Of a stretch of 64,000 bases of DNA, positions 15,229-24,148 are shown in pieces. Below the pieces are notes generated by a model. It had not been told where the DNA came from. It made no database searches and worked only from the letters and a program-made list of their open reading frames with translations. The stretch spans positions 1 to 64,000 of the forward strand of contig NZ_KB903454.1 in NCBI RefSeq assembly GCF_000379765.1. The letters run 5' to 3'. The DNA is from Flexithrix dorotheae DSM 6795 (GTDB lineage: Bacteria > Bacteroidota > Bacteroidia > Cytophagales > Flammeovirgaceae). Both the position numbers and the translations under genes were made by a program. Numbering within the stretch: the stretch's first letter is position 1; every line of letters starts with the position of its first letter.

Positions 15229-16260
15229 TTAAAAAACGATATCTGAAATTTGATTAGTTGAATGAGAATTATACACAGCTTCTTGTATGATAAGAGTTTT
15301 TAAATAATCCTCCCCGGATGTTTCAAAATTTTTGTTTTTCAACAAACTATCTACAAAGTGAATTTGTGTCCTGTATACACAATCTCCACTAAAATCAATA
15401 TTTTCATGATGATATGAATGTTCCTTTTCCACTCCACCCAATTCCTGTATAGTTATCTTACCATCAGTATATAACCTTATTGAACCTTTATCCCCTTCCA
15501 GCAGACATTCTCCAAAAGTATATCTCGGATTAGCATAATTACTTTCATTATACCTGTTACCATCAAAAATTCCCTGTGCGCCATTAGCAAAATCAAATAA
15601 GATAATTCCTGCATCTTCACCAGCAATTTCATTATTTAATTTTTTTAACCTCGCGTAAACACTTTTTACTTCTCCAAATAAAAAACGAAATGTATCAATA
15701 AAATGAACCCCAGTTTCAAATATCAGCAATTTTGGCATCTCTCTAAAATAGGGCTGCCTGGCCATATAGGCATCTTTTTGCCACCCATCTCCCATTCTCA
15801 TTCTAAAATTTAAATAGAACAGCTTCTCCCCTATTTCTCCCTTATTTAGCAGTTTTTTTATTTCTCTATGCCATGGTTGAAACCTAAAATTTTCATGTAT
15901 CATTAATCTCACTCCGGATTTCTGACAGTATTCAACCAACTTTTGCGCTTCTTCAAAGCTTGGAGCCAAAGGTTTTTGGCAAATGATATTGATCCCTAAA
16001 TCAGCAGCTGCTTTACAAATTTCAAAATGTGTATTTGGCGGTGTTACTATATCAACAAAATCAGGCTTTTCCTTTTCAAGCATTTCCCTGAAATCAAAGT
16101 AATAGTTGGGGATTTTATAAGCCTGAGTAAATTCCTCACATTTTCGCTGGTCCAAATCTGACATAGCTGCAATTTCCACCTTCGGTATTCTACTCCAGGC
16201 GGCATAATGGAATTTTCCAAAATATCCGGCACCAATTACTACTCCTTTTAAACTACGCAT
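15229..16260 (-). CDS. Gfo/Idh/MocA family oxidoreductase
   Basis: NAD(P)-dependent sugar or cyclitol oxidoreductase. The Rossmann motif GVVIGAGYFGKFH is at 6-18 and VDIVTPPNTHFEIC near 70. The usual E-K-P motif reads CQKPLAP (about 94-100), keeping the functional Lys but with Gln for Glu. The C-terminal alpha/beta substrate domain is complete (ETGVHFIDTFRFLFGEV, GSIRLY). It is the last gene of the minus-strand catabolic run, 31 bp after the MFS carrier gene, so it probably oxidises or epimerises the imported sugar acid or a derivative. The substrate cannot be read from the sequence. Confidence 0.9.
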   Translation of the reverse strand: MRSLKGVVIGAGYFGKFHYAAWSRIPKVEIAAMSDLDQRKCEEFTQAYKIPNYYFDFREMLEKEKPDFVDIVTPPNTHFEICKAAADLGINIICQKPLAPSFEEAQKLVEYCQKSGVRLMIHENFRFQPWHREIKKLLNKGEIGEKLFYLNFRMRMGDGWQKDAYMARQPYFREMPKLLIFETGVHFIDTFRFLFGEVKSVYARLKKLNNEIAGEDAGIILFDFANGAQGIFDGNRYNESNYANPRYTFGECLLEGDKGSIRLYTDGKITIQELGGVEKEHSYHHENIDFSGDCVYRTQIHFVDSLLKNKNFETSGEDYLKTLIIQEAVYNSHSTNQISDIVF

Positions 16261-16291
16261 ATCTTAAATAAATCAACTGTAAATCAATACT

Positions 16292-17575
16292 TTAATACTC
16301 TTCCAGACTTTTTTGCGGCTTTGTTTTTAACCATAACCAAATGGCTAATAAATTTAAACCTGCACCCACAAAGAAAAATGGAGTTACTGACCCAGTCCAG
16401 TCTTTAAGATAGGGAAATGCAAGGGCTGTCAACATAGACCCCACATTACCCGCCATATTCATTGTGCCACTTACAGCTCCAGAATTTTTTCTCCCAATAT
16501 CCACACAAAGCGACCAGGAGGGGCTTAAAGTCATGTCCGCTCCAAATATAGCCAGGGATAAAAAGATTATAGCCACCGTCACATTATCCGCATATACGCT
16601 GGCAACTAAACCGATGATGGCTAAGGAAAAGCCCAGAATCGCTGGAATCTGCCTTGATAGTTCCCATTTCCCTTTCTTATACATATAATCAACTAACCAT
16701 CCTGAAAACCAATTTCCAAAGGCACCAAAAATCAAGGGAGCCGAAGCATAAAACCCTGCTTCTAAGGTATCTAATTGATATTTTTCTTTAAGATGGGGAA
16801 ATAACCAGGTCAGACTAAAGAAGAAAGTGAAATTACTACAGAAATACTGGCCCATGGCCAACCACATATTTTTAGATTTCACCAAATATACCAAAGACAA
16901 TTTTTCTTGCTTTTCTCCAGAAGTTTCCTGTCTTTTATTGATAATCTCTTCTTTTTCATAATCACTGATAAATGGGTGATTTTCCGGTACGTCTCTAAAT
17001 AAAAAGTACCATAAAACCGCCCAGCAAACCCCTACTCCACCCAATACGTAAAAGCTGGAGCGCCATCCCAATTGATCAATTAATAAAGCCACTAAAGGTA
17101 AGGCAAAGGCCGCCCCCAATCTTGAACCCGAAAAATTAATTCCAGTGACCAGGCCTCTTTCATTTAATGGAATCCAGGAAAAAGTAGCTCTGGCTATCCC
17201 GGGAAAGGCCCCCGCCTCCCCTGCACCAAATAATAACCGGGCAACTGTGAGAGAAATAAAATTCCATGCAGCTCCTGTGAAGGCAGTAAATATTGACCAA
17301 AAGGAGACTACAGTGGTTAAAATAGCCCGTGGACCCAATCGATCAGCCATTATTCCAGAGGGTGTTTGGAAAAGCGCATAACCTAATGCAAATACAGAGA
17401 ATATTATGCCCATTTCCTTGTCACTAAGATTAAGGTCACTGGCAATGGGATCTTTTGCTACAGAGATACAAACCCTATCAATGTATAATAATAAGGCTAA
17501 TAGAAATGTACCAAAAACCATAAAATACCGTAGGGGAATTAATGGTTTTTTCAAAACCTTTGTTTTCATTTTCAT
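16292..17575 (-). CDS. MFS transporter, anion:cation symporter (sugar acid) type
   Basis: A twelve-helix major facilitator of 427 residues. The opening segment LLALLLYIDRVCISVAKDPI and GIIFSVFALGYALFQTPSGIMADRLGPR (signature loop 2-3) are typical of the anion:cation symporter branch, which includes glucarate, galactonate and hexuronate carriers. ARLLFGAGEAGAFPGIAR, containing the E-A-x-x-F-P motif, is diagnostic of that branch. It should import a sugar acid with protons. It sits between the esterase and the oxidoreductase of the catabolic run. A long inverted repeat lies 15 bp before its ATG (17591-17630). Confidence 0.9.
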   Translation of the reverse strand: MKMKTKVLKKPLIPLRYFMVFGTFLLALLLYIDRVCISVAKDPIASDLNLSDKEMGIIFSVFALGYALFQTPSGIMADRLGPRAILTTVVSFWSIFTAFTGAAWNFISLTVARLLFGAGEAGAFPGIARATFSWIPLNERGLVTGINFSGSRLGAAFALPLVALLIDQLGWRSSFYVLGGVGVCWAVLWYFLFRDVPENHPFISDYEKEEIINKRQETSGEKQEKLSLVYLVKSKNMWLAMGQYFCSNFTFFFSLTWLFPHLKEKYQLDTLEAGFYASAPLIFGAFGNWFSGWLVDYMYKKGKWELSRQIPAILGFSLAIIGLVASVYADNVTVAIIFLSLAIFGADMTLSPSWSLCVDIGRKNSGAVSGTMNMAGNVGSMLTALAFPYLKDWTGSVTPFFFVGAGLNLLAIWLWLKTKPQKSLEEY

Positions 17576-17590
17576 ATTTTATTAAATTGT

Positions 17591-17630
17591 AAACTAGTAC
17601 TTTATGTTACAAAACATAAAGCATTAGTTT
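17591..17630. promoter_or_regulatory. 40-bp imperfect palindrome before the MFS gene
   Basis: Arms of 18 bases (17591-17608 and 17613-17630) match at 16 positions around a 4-base loop; the inner nine pairs (CTTTATGTT and complement) are perfect. In the minus-strand mRNA one of the two mismatches becomes a G-U pair. There is no T-run, so it is either an intra-operon RNA stem that could set relative expression or stability, or an operator. Confidence 0.6.
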
Positions 17631-17671
17631 AAGTTTAATTCCTATTTCTTAACATATAAATTTCATACAGT

Positions 17672-18955
17672 TTATTGAAGACCGAAGCAGGATCTGGCAA
17701 AACTGATATATTGCTGCCAGTCATATGGTGTTACATCGTGTTTCCCTTTTCTGATATGGTAACCTACTTTTGAAGCAACTACAGGACTTTCAATATTTGG
17801 CATTTTTTGTTCGGACAGAGCTTTTTCATTAAACAATTTATAAACCTGACTTCCATAATAAGTAGATAAATACTCCCCTCTCGGATCAGCCCATTGGTCA
17901 TCTTCTGCACTAGCCACATAAATTGCCCTTGGTGCCATTAATGCAATTAACATGTGCTGATCAACCGGAAGGTTGCTTTCCTGATCACTGTATTTTTTAA
18001 AATTTCCACAAAACCAATGGGGAAAGGAATCATTTATTCTCCACACAGTTTCCCCAAACTTTCTCCTTGACAGCGCTGCCCCTCCACACCCGGAATCATT
18101 TGAAATGGTTAGGGCAAATCTTTTATCTGTTGCACCAGCCCACAATGCAGCTTTTCCCAATCGGGAATGACCCATAACCGCTACTTTATCCTTATCAAAA
18201 TCTGCATCTGTTACTATATAATCCATTGCTCTGGATAGCCCCCAGGCCCAGGCCGCAATACTTCCCCAATTGTCATTCTTATTTCCATCAGAATCATCTT
18301 TTAAAATTCCGTGAATTCCATTTTTAAACCCATCATCAAAATCAGGATCAATATCACCATAATAAATGGTAGCCAATGCAAGTCCATTATCAATAATTTC
18401 TTCAACTTCCCATCTATAGGCTCTTACTCCTCTTGTTGCTTCGTTGCTCTTATTTTCGGTAATGCCAAACTCTTCATTGTTTCTGAGCCAGCTCTTTGCA
18501 AGAGAAATATTTTTATCTGGATGTATGGATTGATTTCCGTAAAAATTTAGGGTAAGAAATAAGGGTACAGGCTTATTTGATTTGGGTATGAAAAACAAAA
18601 CATTTATGGGTAATTTTCCTTCTGAAGTTGAAACTGTTATTTCCACTTCTTTCAAGATTGCTTTTCCATTTATAGCTTCAATATTATCTTTAATAACCTG
18701 AAAGCTAAGCTCGTATGAAACATCAGGTACTTTCCCAAAAACTTCATTTTGAAATAACTCCAGTATTTCGGGGCGCCTTTTGTTTTCCCAGACACCAGCT
18801 GTTTTCACCTTTTTCCCATTTTCTAAAACAAGCAATTCAGGCAGGCTATATTCCGGAACTTTCGACTCATCATAATTGGCAACAAACTGGCCAAAGACAA
18901 GATTGGAAAGGCAAATAAAGGTTATTAGAAAGAGTGATTTGGCAGTTTTTTTCAT
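17672..18955 (-). CDS. CE15-like glucuronoyl esterase, secreted
   Basis: The signal peptide (about 1-22, LSNLVFGQ) sends it out of the cytoplasm. The alpha/beta-hydrolase domain carries VAVMGHSRLGKAALWAG (258-274) with the nucleophile Ser264 in the G-x-S-R-x-G-K setting of CE15 glucuronoyl methyl esterases. NDSGCGGAALSRR (286-298) and the HWFC and ADPRGEYLS segments follow. The C-terminal GYHIRKGKHDVTPYDW supplies the likely catalytic His406. CE15 enzymes split esters between glucuronic acid and alcohols such as lignin. It starts 3 bp after the kinase stop, so the two are co-transcribed. Other bacterial CE15-like proteins have unknown substrates. Confidence 0.85.
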   Translation of the reverse strand: MKKTAKSLFLITFICLSNLVFGQFVANYDESKVPEYSLPELLVLENGKKVKTAGVWENKRRPEILELFQNEVFGKVPDVSYELSFQVIKDNIEAINGKAILKEVEITVSTSEGKLPINVLFFIPKSNKPVPLFLTLNFYGNQSIHPDKNISLAKSWLRNNEEFGITENKSNEATRGVRAYRWEVEEIIDNGLALATIYYGDIDPDFDDGFKNGIHGILKDDSDGNKNDNWGSIAAWAWGLSRAMDYIVTDADFDKDKVAVMGHSRLGKAALWAGATDKRFALTISNDSGCGGAALSRRKFGETVWRINDSFPHWFCGNFKKYSDQESNLPVDQHMLIALMAPRAIYVASAEDDQWADPRGEYLSTYYGSQVYKLFNEKALSEQKMPNIESPVVASKVGYHIRKGKHDVTPYDWQQYISFARSCFGLQ

Positions 18956-18958
18956 ATG

Positions 18959-20338
18959 TTATTTTAGTGATTTAATTACATTTGAAATGGCGTCATTTCC
19001 GCCCACATTGCCAGGAAAAACGATATAGGGAACTTGGGGAAATTTACTTTCTGTTCCCTGCTCCCAAACGGGCACTCCGGGAATTATCTGCCCCAACACC
19101 TTCGCCCTTCTAATCCCAAGTCCTTTGGTGGCTACATCACTAGAAGTAATTCCTCCTTTTGCCAATACGTATCTGGGCTTCTCCGATAAATTTCTGACAA
19201 TCTGTACTAAAAATTCTGAAATTCTATTGCCAATATTCAGGCTTTCAGACTCATCTTTCCCTGCAACTAATTCCCGGCTTGTATGTACGATTACAGTTTT
19301 ATTTTCCTTTAAAAACAGATTGCATTTCCCGATTACTTCCTGAAGATAATTTCCATTTTCAGGTGCTAATACCGTAGGCACATCTATTTCTAAGAATGTA
19401 AATTGTTTATCATTTTTCAGAAATCCCAATTGTGCTGTGGATTTTGGAACATAAGAGCCGAAAATTATTAAGTTGCCTCCGGTATTTCCAATATTCAGGC
19501 TTTTTTTATTTAATAAAGGTTTGGTTTCCAGTCCGGCAAAAACCTTCACGATTGAAGCCGCTGTTCGAAAAACAAACTTTTTACCTTCCATTTCTGCATT
19601 TAATAAGCCTAAAACCACCACTTCCAAATCTTTGTAGGAAAAGGCATTTACCACTACATAATCACCCGAATTAAATGTAGAAAGCTTTCTAAAAACATTC
19701 TCCTTACCTCCTTCTCTAATGTCCTGGATCGAAATGGATTTGATTTTTTCCAATGGTATTTCCCCTTTACTTTTCTCCACAATCCATTTTTGTAAATTAG
19801 AATTACTGTATCCAAAAGCCTTGTCCTTTGCAAAAGGAGTTTCAGCAGCAGGAATTAATTCCTCGTTTTCTCTTACATAATGAATATCATTGATTGTATA
19901 TCTCCCTCCTTCAAAAAAGGCCGGAGCCAGTATGGTAATGCTTTTACCGTCCTTAAATGGATAAACTTCTTTTGGGAAATGTCCTCTGAGGGTTGAATCT
20001 CCTCTACTAATTACCTGATATTTTCTTCCTGTAATCTGTGAGGCGCGATTTAAATTTTGTTTTATTTCTTTTGCCAAATCAACTGCCTTTGCCTCTACCA
20101 GGCTTCTGGAATTAGTCAATATATAAAAGACCGGAGTTTCATTTACAAACTCTGCTTCAATTGCTGAAACCTCCCAGGTGGTAAGTACAGGTAAATCATA
20201 AACGGTTTGTGTGCCAGTAGGATCATCATCCAAAACCACAATACTTCTGTTAAGTTGGGAATTTAAGACGTTTATTTCATGAAGCAAATTTTTAGAAGAT
20301 GCTTTCGGTAATATTTCAGTTAATTCAGTAAAATTCAT
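18959..20338 (-). CDS. four-carbon acid sugar kinase (DUF1537 family)
   Basis: 459 residues. The N-terminal domain has VLDDDPTGTQTVYDLPVLTTW (35-55), the substrate-site signature, followed by TNSRSL and SRGDSTLRGHFPKEV. The C-terminal nucleotide-binding domain has LAKGGITSSDVATKGLGIRR and IPGVPVW and ends FPGNVGGNDAI, as in characterised OtnK/DtnK proteins. Members phosphorylate C4 sugar acids such as threonate or erythronate with ATP. The best-known partner, a PdxA2-type dehydrogenase, is absent here; a tartrate-dehydrogenase-type enzyme three genes upstream may take its place. It starts after a 144-bp gap and is coupled to the esterase gene downstream. Confidence 0.92.
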   Translation of the reverse strand: MNFTELTEILPKASSKNLLHEINVLNSQLNRSIVVLDDDPTGTQTVYDLPVLTTWEVSAIEAEFVNETPVFYILTNSRSLVEAKAVDLAKEIKQNLNRASQITGRKYQVISRGDSTLRGHFPKEVYPFKDGKSITILAPAFFEGGRYTINDIHYVRENEELIPAAETPFAKDKAFGYSNSNLQKWIVEKSKGEIPLEKIKSISIQDIREGGKENVFRKLSTFNSGDYVVVNAFSYKDLEVVVLGLLNAEMEGKKFVFRTAASIVKVFAGLETKPLLNKKSLNIGNTGGNLIIFGSYVPKSTAQLGFLKNDKQFTFLEIDVPTVLAPENGNYLQEVIGKCNLFLKENKTVIVHTSRELVAGKDESESLNIGNRISEFLVQIVRNLSEKPRYVLAKGGITSSDVATKGLGIRRAKVLGQIIPGVPVWEQGTESKFPQVPYIVFPGNVGGNDAISNVIKSLK

Positions 20339-20482
20339 CCTATCCTAAACAAACTAATAATTATGATTATTTATGTTTCAGGTCTTTAATCCAGAACATA
20401 CATCAATTTAATTTTAACTAAAAACACAGAATTCCGAACATGCTGCCGATCCCGGAACTTATAAAGATCAAACTGGAGATGC

Positions 20483-21625
20483 TTATTGATTAATCATTGC
20501 ATCCTTTAGTTTCCCAATAAATTTATTGTACACCCAATATTTTCCTTCAGGTGGATTTCCATCCACCCCCATCCTTACAAAAACAAGATTCCATTCGGGT
20601 ATCACAAAGCAGACATTATTGTTCAGTCCGCTCATATAATAAGTTCTTTCCGGAGAATCGGGCATAGCAAACTTTCCACCTGCCGCACTACCATTTACCC
20701 ACCAGTTATACCCATAAGCACCTGTACCATCAGTTGATTTCCTATCCGTTTCAGCAACCGGAACATTTGTCGGAACCTGGTTGGTAGTAGCATTAGCCAC
20801 CCAGTCTTTAGGTAAAACCTGATTCCCATTCCAATTACCTTTATTGAGGTAAAGGTGTCCCATGCGTGCTAAATCTTTGGCAGACATCTCAATTGAAGTA
20901 CAACCGTTTCTTATTGGTATGCCATCCAATTCCCCTTCATTTCCCCAAATCCAATCGTTTATTCCTATTTTATCTGTTACTTTCCTTTTTAAATAACTAT
21001 ATAAATCTTCACCGGCAATTTTGGTCAATACTCTGCCATTCATCATCATAGCTTCATCCCAATAGGCATAGGCAGTGCCCGGGGCAAATATCGGCTGATC
21101 GGGATCATAAGGTGTCCATGACCAGTCTTCACTCACAGCATCCCATCTGGTTGAACCCATGGCATTATAACCGGAAGTCATTGAAGCAAAATGTTTCAAT
21201 TCCACATTTGGATAAAATTCTGTCAAAAGTGGTTCATATTTAGCGGCCTTATCGTCTAGTTTACATTTCCCATCCGCTATCAACAGCCCCAAAACCGTAC
21301 TGGTAAAGGATTTTGAACAAGACCAAATTAAATGCGATTTATCAATACTGTCTCCGGAAAAAATAACATGCCCATTTCTAATGATGATAAGTTCGTCCGA
21401 CTGATCTTCAAAACAATAATTGTTTAAAGTATCAATCGCTTCCTGCAATTTTTTACGGTCAAACCCCTGATTTTCCGGAGTAGTAAATACCCAGTCTTTT
21501 TCAGGAAAAATCATTTTCTCTACGTTTTTTTCCCGCTCAGGTTCCTCCTGTTGCTTTTGGCTACATCCCCAAAAAAGTAAAATTGAGAGTACAAGAAAAA
21601 TAATTTTCAAAAGCATTAATCTCAT
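20483..21625 (-). CDS. serine hydrolase, beta-lactamase/transpeptidase-like lipoprotein
   Basis: The lipoprotein signal ends at Cys21 (LFWGCSQ). The class C beta-lactamase-like fold shows the S-x-x-K motif in WSCSKSFTSTVLG (near 105) and a Tyr at the second active-site position, although Y-x-N reads YWD. FAPGTAYAYWDEAMMM, EMSAKDLARMGHLYL and YGYNWWVNG are standard for the beta-lactamase-related serine hydrolases that act on esters or amides rather than penicillin. It lies 11 bp downstream of the cyclase gene. I infer an extracytoplasmic esterase or amidase that frees a side group from the substrate of the locus. Confidence 0.85.
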   Translation of the reverse strand: MRLMLLKIIFLVLSILLFWGCSQKQQEEPEREKNVEKMIFPEKDWVFTTPENQGFDRKKLQEAIDTLNNYCFEDQSDELIIIRNGHVIFSGDSIDKSHLIWSCSKSFTSTVLGLLIADGKCKLDDKAAKYEPLLTEFYPNVELKHFASMTSGYNAMGSTRWDAVSEDWSWTPYDPDQPIFAPGTAYAYWDEAMMMNGRVLTKIAGEDLYSYLKRKVTDKIGINDWIWGNEGELDGIPIRNGCTSIEMSAKDLARMGHLYLNKGNWNGNQVLPKDWVANATTNQVPTNVPVAETDRKSTDGTGAYGYNWWVNGSAAGGKFAMPDSPERTYYMSGLNNNVCFVIPEWNLVFVRMGVDGNPPEGKYWVYNKFIGKLKDAMINQ

Positions 21626-21636
21626 TTATTTCTTTC

Positions 21637-22278
21637 TTAATCTTCCATCCAGGCAATTGCCCTGCATGGGGCACCATCCCCGTTTTTTATTTTTAATGGT
21701 AAAGCCATAAACTGGCAGTAGTTACCGGAAATCAAATCCAAATTGCAAAGTCCTTCCACAATTATCACATTTCCACCCAATAAAATCTGATGGATTTTAG
21801 TGACTTCATCCAAATTATTGACGTCTGCCACTGAAGGAGGCTCAACTCCAAGCATTTTTACTTGATTTTCCACACACCAAATAGCTAACTCTTCACTAAT
21901 TCTGGGTAATTGATTCCTGTAAATTTCCAGCTGATCCGCATATTTGCTCCAGCCGGTTTTGAGTAATAGGGAATCTCCCGGCTCAAAAAGCGGTAGAATT
22001 TCTTCTAAGTGATTTATTTCTATCAATCCGCTCTTTCCAATCATACTCACATCGACCACCCAGGCTTTGCCTATACAATCATTGGGAGAAAACTCATCGA
22101 TAAAGTTATTACTGACCCCAAAATGAAATGGAGCGTCCATGTGAGTTCCGGCATGGGAATAAAGGTGAAGAGTTTTGGCATTCCATCCATCTTTATCCAA
22201 TGCTCTGGCAGTTTCAAACTGCACACCTGGCATTTGCTCATGATAAGTCATGGTAAGGTCAATAATATCCTTCATCAT
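21637..22278 (-). CDS. cyclase family protein (kynurenine formamidase-like)
   Basis: 213 residues of the metal-dependent cyclase family. The signature H-x-G-T-H-x-D-A-P-x-H-F is complete in HAGTHMDAPFHF (about 41-52). LLKTGWSKY, LGVEPPSVAD and the CNLDLI segment are also typical. Family members hydrolyse N-formyl, lactone or related bonds with a bound divalent metal. Cytoplasmic (no signal peptide). The gene is 10 bp downstream of the dehydrogenase and 11 bp upstream of the serine hydrolase. In this context a lactone or amide hydrolase for a sugar-acid derivative is plausible; kynurenine is unlikely because no tryptophan-pathway genes are near. Confidence 0.87.
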   Translation of the reverse strand: MMKDIIDLTMTYHEQMPGVQFETARALDKDGWNAKTLHLYSHAGTHMDAPFHFGVSNNFIDEFSPNDCIGKAWVVDVSMIGKSGLIEINHLEEILPLFEPGDSLLLKTGWSKYADQLEIYRNQLPRISEELAIWCVENQVKMLGVEPPSVADVNNLDEVTKIHQILLGGNVIIVEGLCNLDLISGNYCQFMALPLKIKNGDGAPCRAIAWMED

Positions 22279-22288
22279 TTTCTATGAA

Positions 22289-23341
22289 TTACAAATTGGC
22301 AATTACCTCCTCAGCAATTTCCTGAGTTTTGGCTTTCCCTCCCAAATCAATAGTAATAATACCTTTTCTGGTAGTGGCTTCAATTCCCTTTATTATCGCT
22401 TTTGCGGCTTCCTTTTCTCCAATGTGGTCCAACATCAAGGCACCTGACCAAATCGATCCTACGGGGTTTGCAATGCCTTGTCCGGCAATATCCGGTGCAG
22501 ATCCATGAATTGGTTCGAACATGGAAGGAAATTCCTTTTCAGGATTGATATTTCCACTTGGACCTAAGCCCAAACTTCCCATGATGGCTCCACCCAAATC
22601 ACTTAAAATGTCACCAATCATATTGGTTGTTACAATTACGTCAAATACTTCTGGTTTTAAAACAAAACTTGCCGAAGCATTATCCACATACATTTTGGAA
22701 TATTCCACGTCTGGATATTGTTTACTTACTTCCTCAATCACACTATCCCAATATGCCAGACTGTGTATTAGTGTATTTGATTTAGTCACATTGGTTACCT
22801 TTTTTCTTCTGCTCTGAGCCAGTTTAAAAGAATAATGGGCTATTCTTTCAATCCCAACTCTGGTGAAAATACTGGTATCCATAGCAAGGCCTTCAGGACT
22901 GTCTCCCCTTATAATTTTTCCGTTTTGTACAAACTCACCCTCATTATTTTCCCTCACCACTACAAAATCGATATCTTCATGAGATTTATACCTGAGCGGG
23001 CTCTCAATTCCTGGTAGGAGTTTTACCGGTCTGTAATTTACATATTGCTTAAAGTGGGTTCGCACTTTAAAAGTGTACAGCATGGCAGGCAAAGTATCGT
23101 CTACTTCAGGATCACCAACCGCCCCAAAATAAATGGCATCGAAAGCTTTCAAAGTTTCCAACCCACTAGCAGGCATAAACTCACCATGCTTTTTGTAATA
23201 CCCCGCTCCCCAGGGAAACTGTTCTGTTTCTAGTTTAAAACCAAACTTTTCCGCAGCAGCATTCAATACTTTTAATCCGGCCGGAACAATTTCATGTCCA
23301 ATTCCATCACCATAAACTACTGCAATTTTGTAAGTTTTCAT
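22289..23341 (-). CDS. tartrate/isopropylmalate dehydrogenase-type beta-decarboxylating dehydrogenase
   Basis: 350 residues of the isocitrate/isopropylmalate dehydrogenase superfamily. VVYGDGIGHEIVPAGLKVL opens the fold; FPWGAGYYKKHG, RPVKLLPGIESPL and FVVVRENNEGEFVQ favour the tartrate dehydrogenase branch over LeuB. The metal and cofactor site is intact (VDNASASF, TTNMIGDILSDLGGAIMGSLGLGPSGNI, then EPIHGSAPDIAGQGIANP). Such enzymes oxidise a 2-hydroxy acid and release CO2 using NAD+, Mn2+ or Mg2+. No leucine genes are nearby. I infer that it handles a C4 sugar acid or its phosphate. Upstream and downstream spacing is 34 and 10 bp. Confidence 0.88.
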   Translation of the reverse strand: MKTYKIAVVYGDGIGHEIVPAGLKVLNAAAEKFGFKLETEQFPWGAGYYKKHGEFMPASGLETLKAFDAIYFGAVGDPEVDDTLPAMLYTFKVRTHFKQYVNYRPVKLLPGIESPLRYKSHEDIDFVVVRENNEGEFVQNGKIIRGDSPEGLAMDTSIFTRVGIERIAHYSFKLAQSRRKKVTNVTKSNTLIHSLAYWDSVIEEVSKQYPDVEYSKMYVDNASASFVLKPEVFDVIVTTNMIGDILSDLGGAIMGSLGLGPSGNINPEKEFPSMFEPIHGSAPDIAGQGIANPVGSIWSGALMLDHIGEKEAAKAIIKGIEATTRKGIITIDLGGKAKTQEIAEEVIANL

Positions 23342-23375
23342 TCTTCTAATTTTTAATTTTTATACTTACCTTAAA

Positions 23376-24119
23376 TTAATTCTCAACTTTTTTCAACCTT
23401 TCTTCAGGTCCGGTGCCCTCTGGTTTTACATATTCCTTACTCATTACCCATTTATCCATTTCAAATCCATCTTCACGCATGGAGAAATGAATAGTATGTA
23501 AACCGGGTTTATCCACTTCCAGATAAATTAATTCTTCCACTCCTGTATGCACCGAATCTGTTCTTTGTCTGCTTTCCCAAGACCATTCCTTTTTATTTCC
23601 CCAGAACTGAATTCTTTGCCCGGTTTCCGGCCAGGTGCCATCAATACCTACATGAATCCCATTGTCTTCTGTGCCATGGCAATTAGCCCGCACCCAGACA
23701 AAATATTTCCCCGGATTGTTGAAATGGACCTTATAAGTCAGAATAGCCATTTCTCCAGGATCATTTATGAAATTAGTGGCCCATATCAATGAATCATCAT
23801 GTGTCACTCTGGTATCTGGAAGGATTTCAAGGTATGCTCCATTACTAGCCGTTTCAGCGTGATTCCCGTCCAAATCAGGTTGAACATCCGGAGTTTTGGA
23901 AGTTGTGGTTAAATACCATTTTCTTACCGCAGTGTCTGTTTGGGAAATATAGTGTTCTGCTTCCACCCCCACTATGCCATTCATTTCTTCAAATATCATT
24001 TCCTGTTTTTCCACCACTTTTACTTCTCCAGCATTTTTTTCAGAATTTTGGTGCTGACAATTCATGAGGATCATTCCCAACACAGGGAAAATCCCAAAAT
24101 GGATTAATTTCATTTTCAT
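23376..24119 (-). CDS. lipoprotein with a carbohydrate-binding-like domain
   Basis: The signal peptide ends at Cys21 (ILMNCQHQ). The mature part is one jelly-roll-like domain. GIVGVEAEHYISQTD starts it, and TASNGAYLEILPDTRVTHDD, LTYKVHFNNPGKYFVWVRAN and PGLHTIHFSMREDGFEMDKW are its later strands. The AEHY beginning and the R-E-D-G-F-x-x-D-K end match the domain found at the C-terminus of GH115 glucuronidases and in several stand-alone sugar-binding proteins. It is probably a cell-surface binding protein for the glycan served by the operon. There is no catalytic part. It lies 29 bp after the Kelch gene. Confidence 0.75.
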   Translation of the reverse strand: MKMKLIHFGIFPVLGMILMNCQHQNSEKNAGEVKVVEKQEMIFEEMNGIVGVEAEHYISQTDTAVRKWYLTTTSKTPDVQPDLDGNHAETASNGAYLEILPDTRVTHDDSLIWATNFINDPGEMAILTYKVHFNNPGKYFVWVRANCHGTEDNGIHVGIDGTWPETGQRIQFWGNKKEWSWESRQRTDSVHTGVEELIYLEVDKPGLHTIHFSMREDGFEMDKWVMSKEYVKPEGTGPEERLKKVEN

Positions 24120-24148
24120 AGTTTTCTGACTTTTATATGGAAAGGCAG

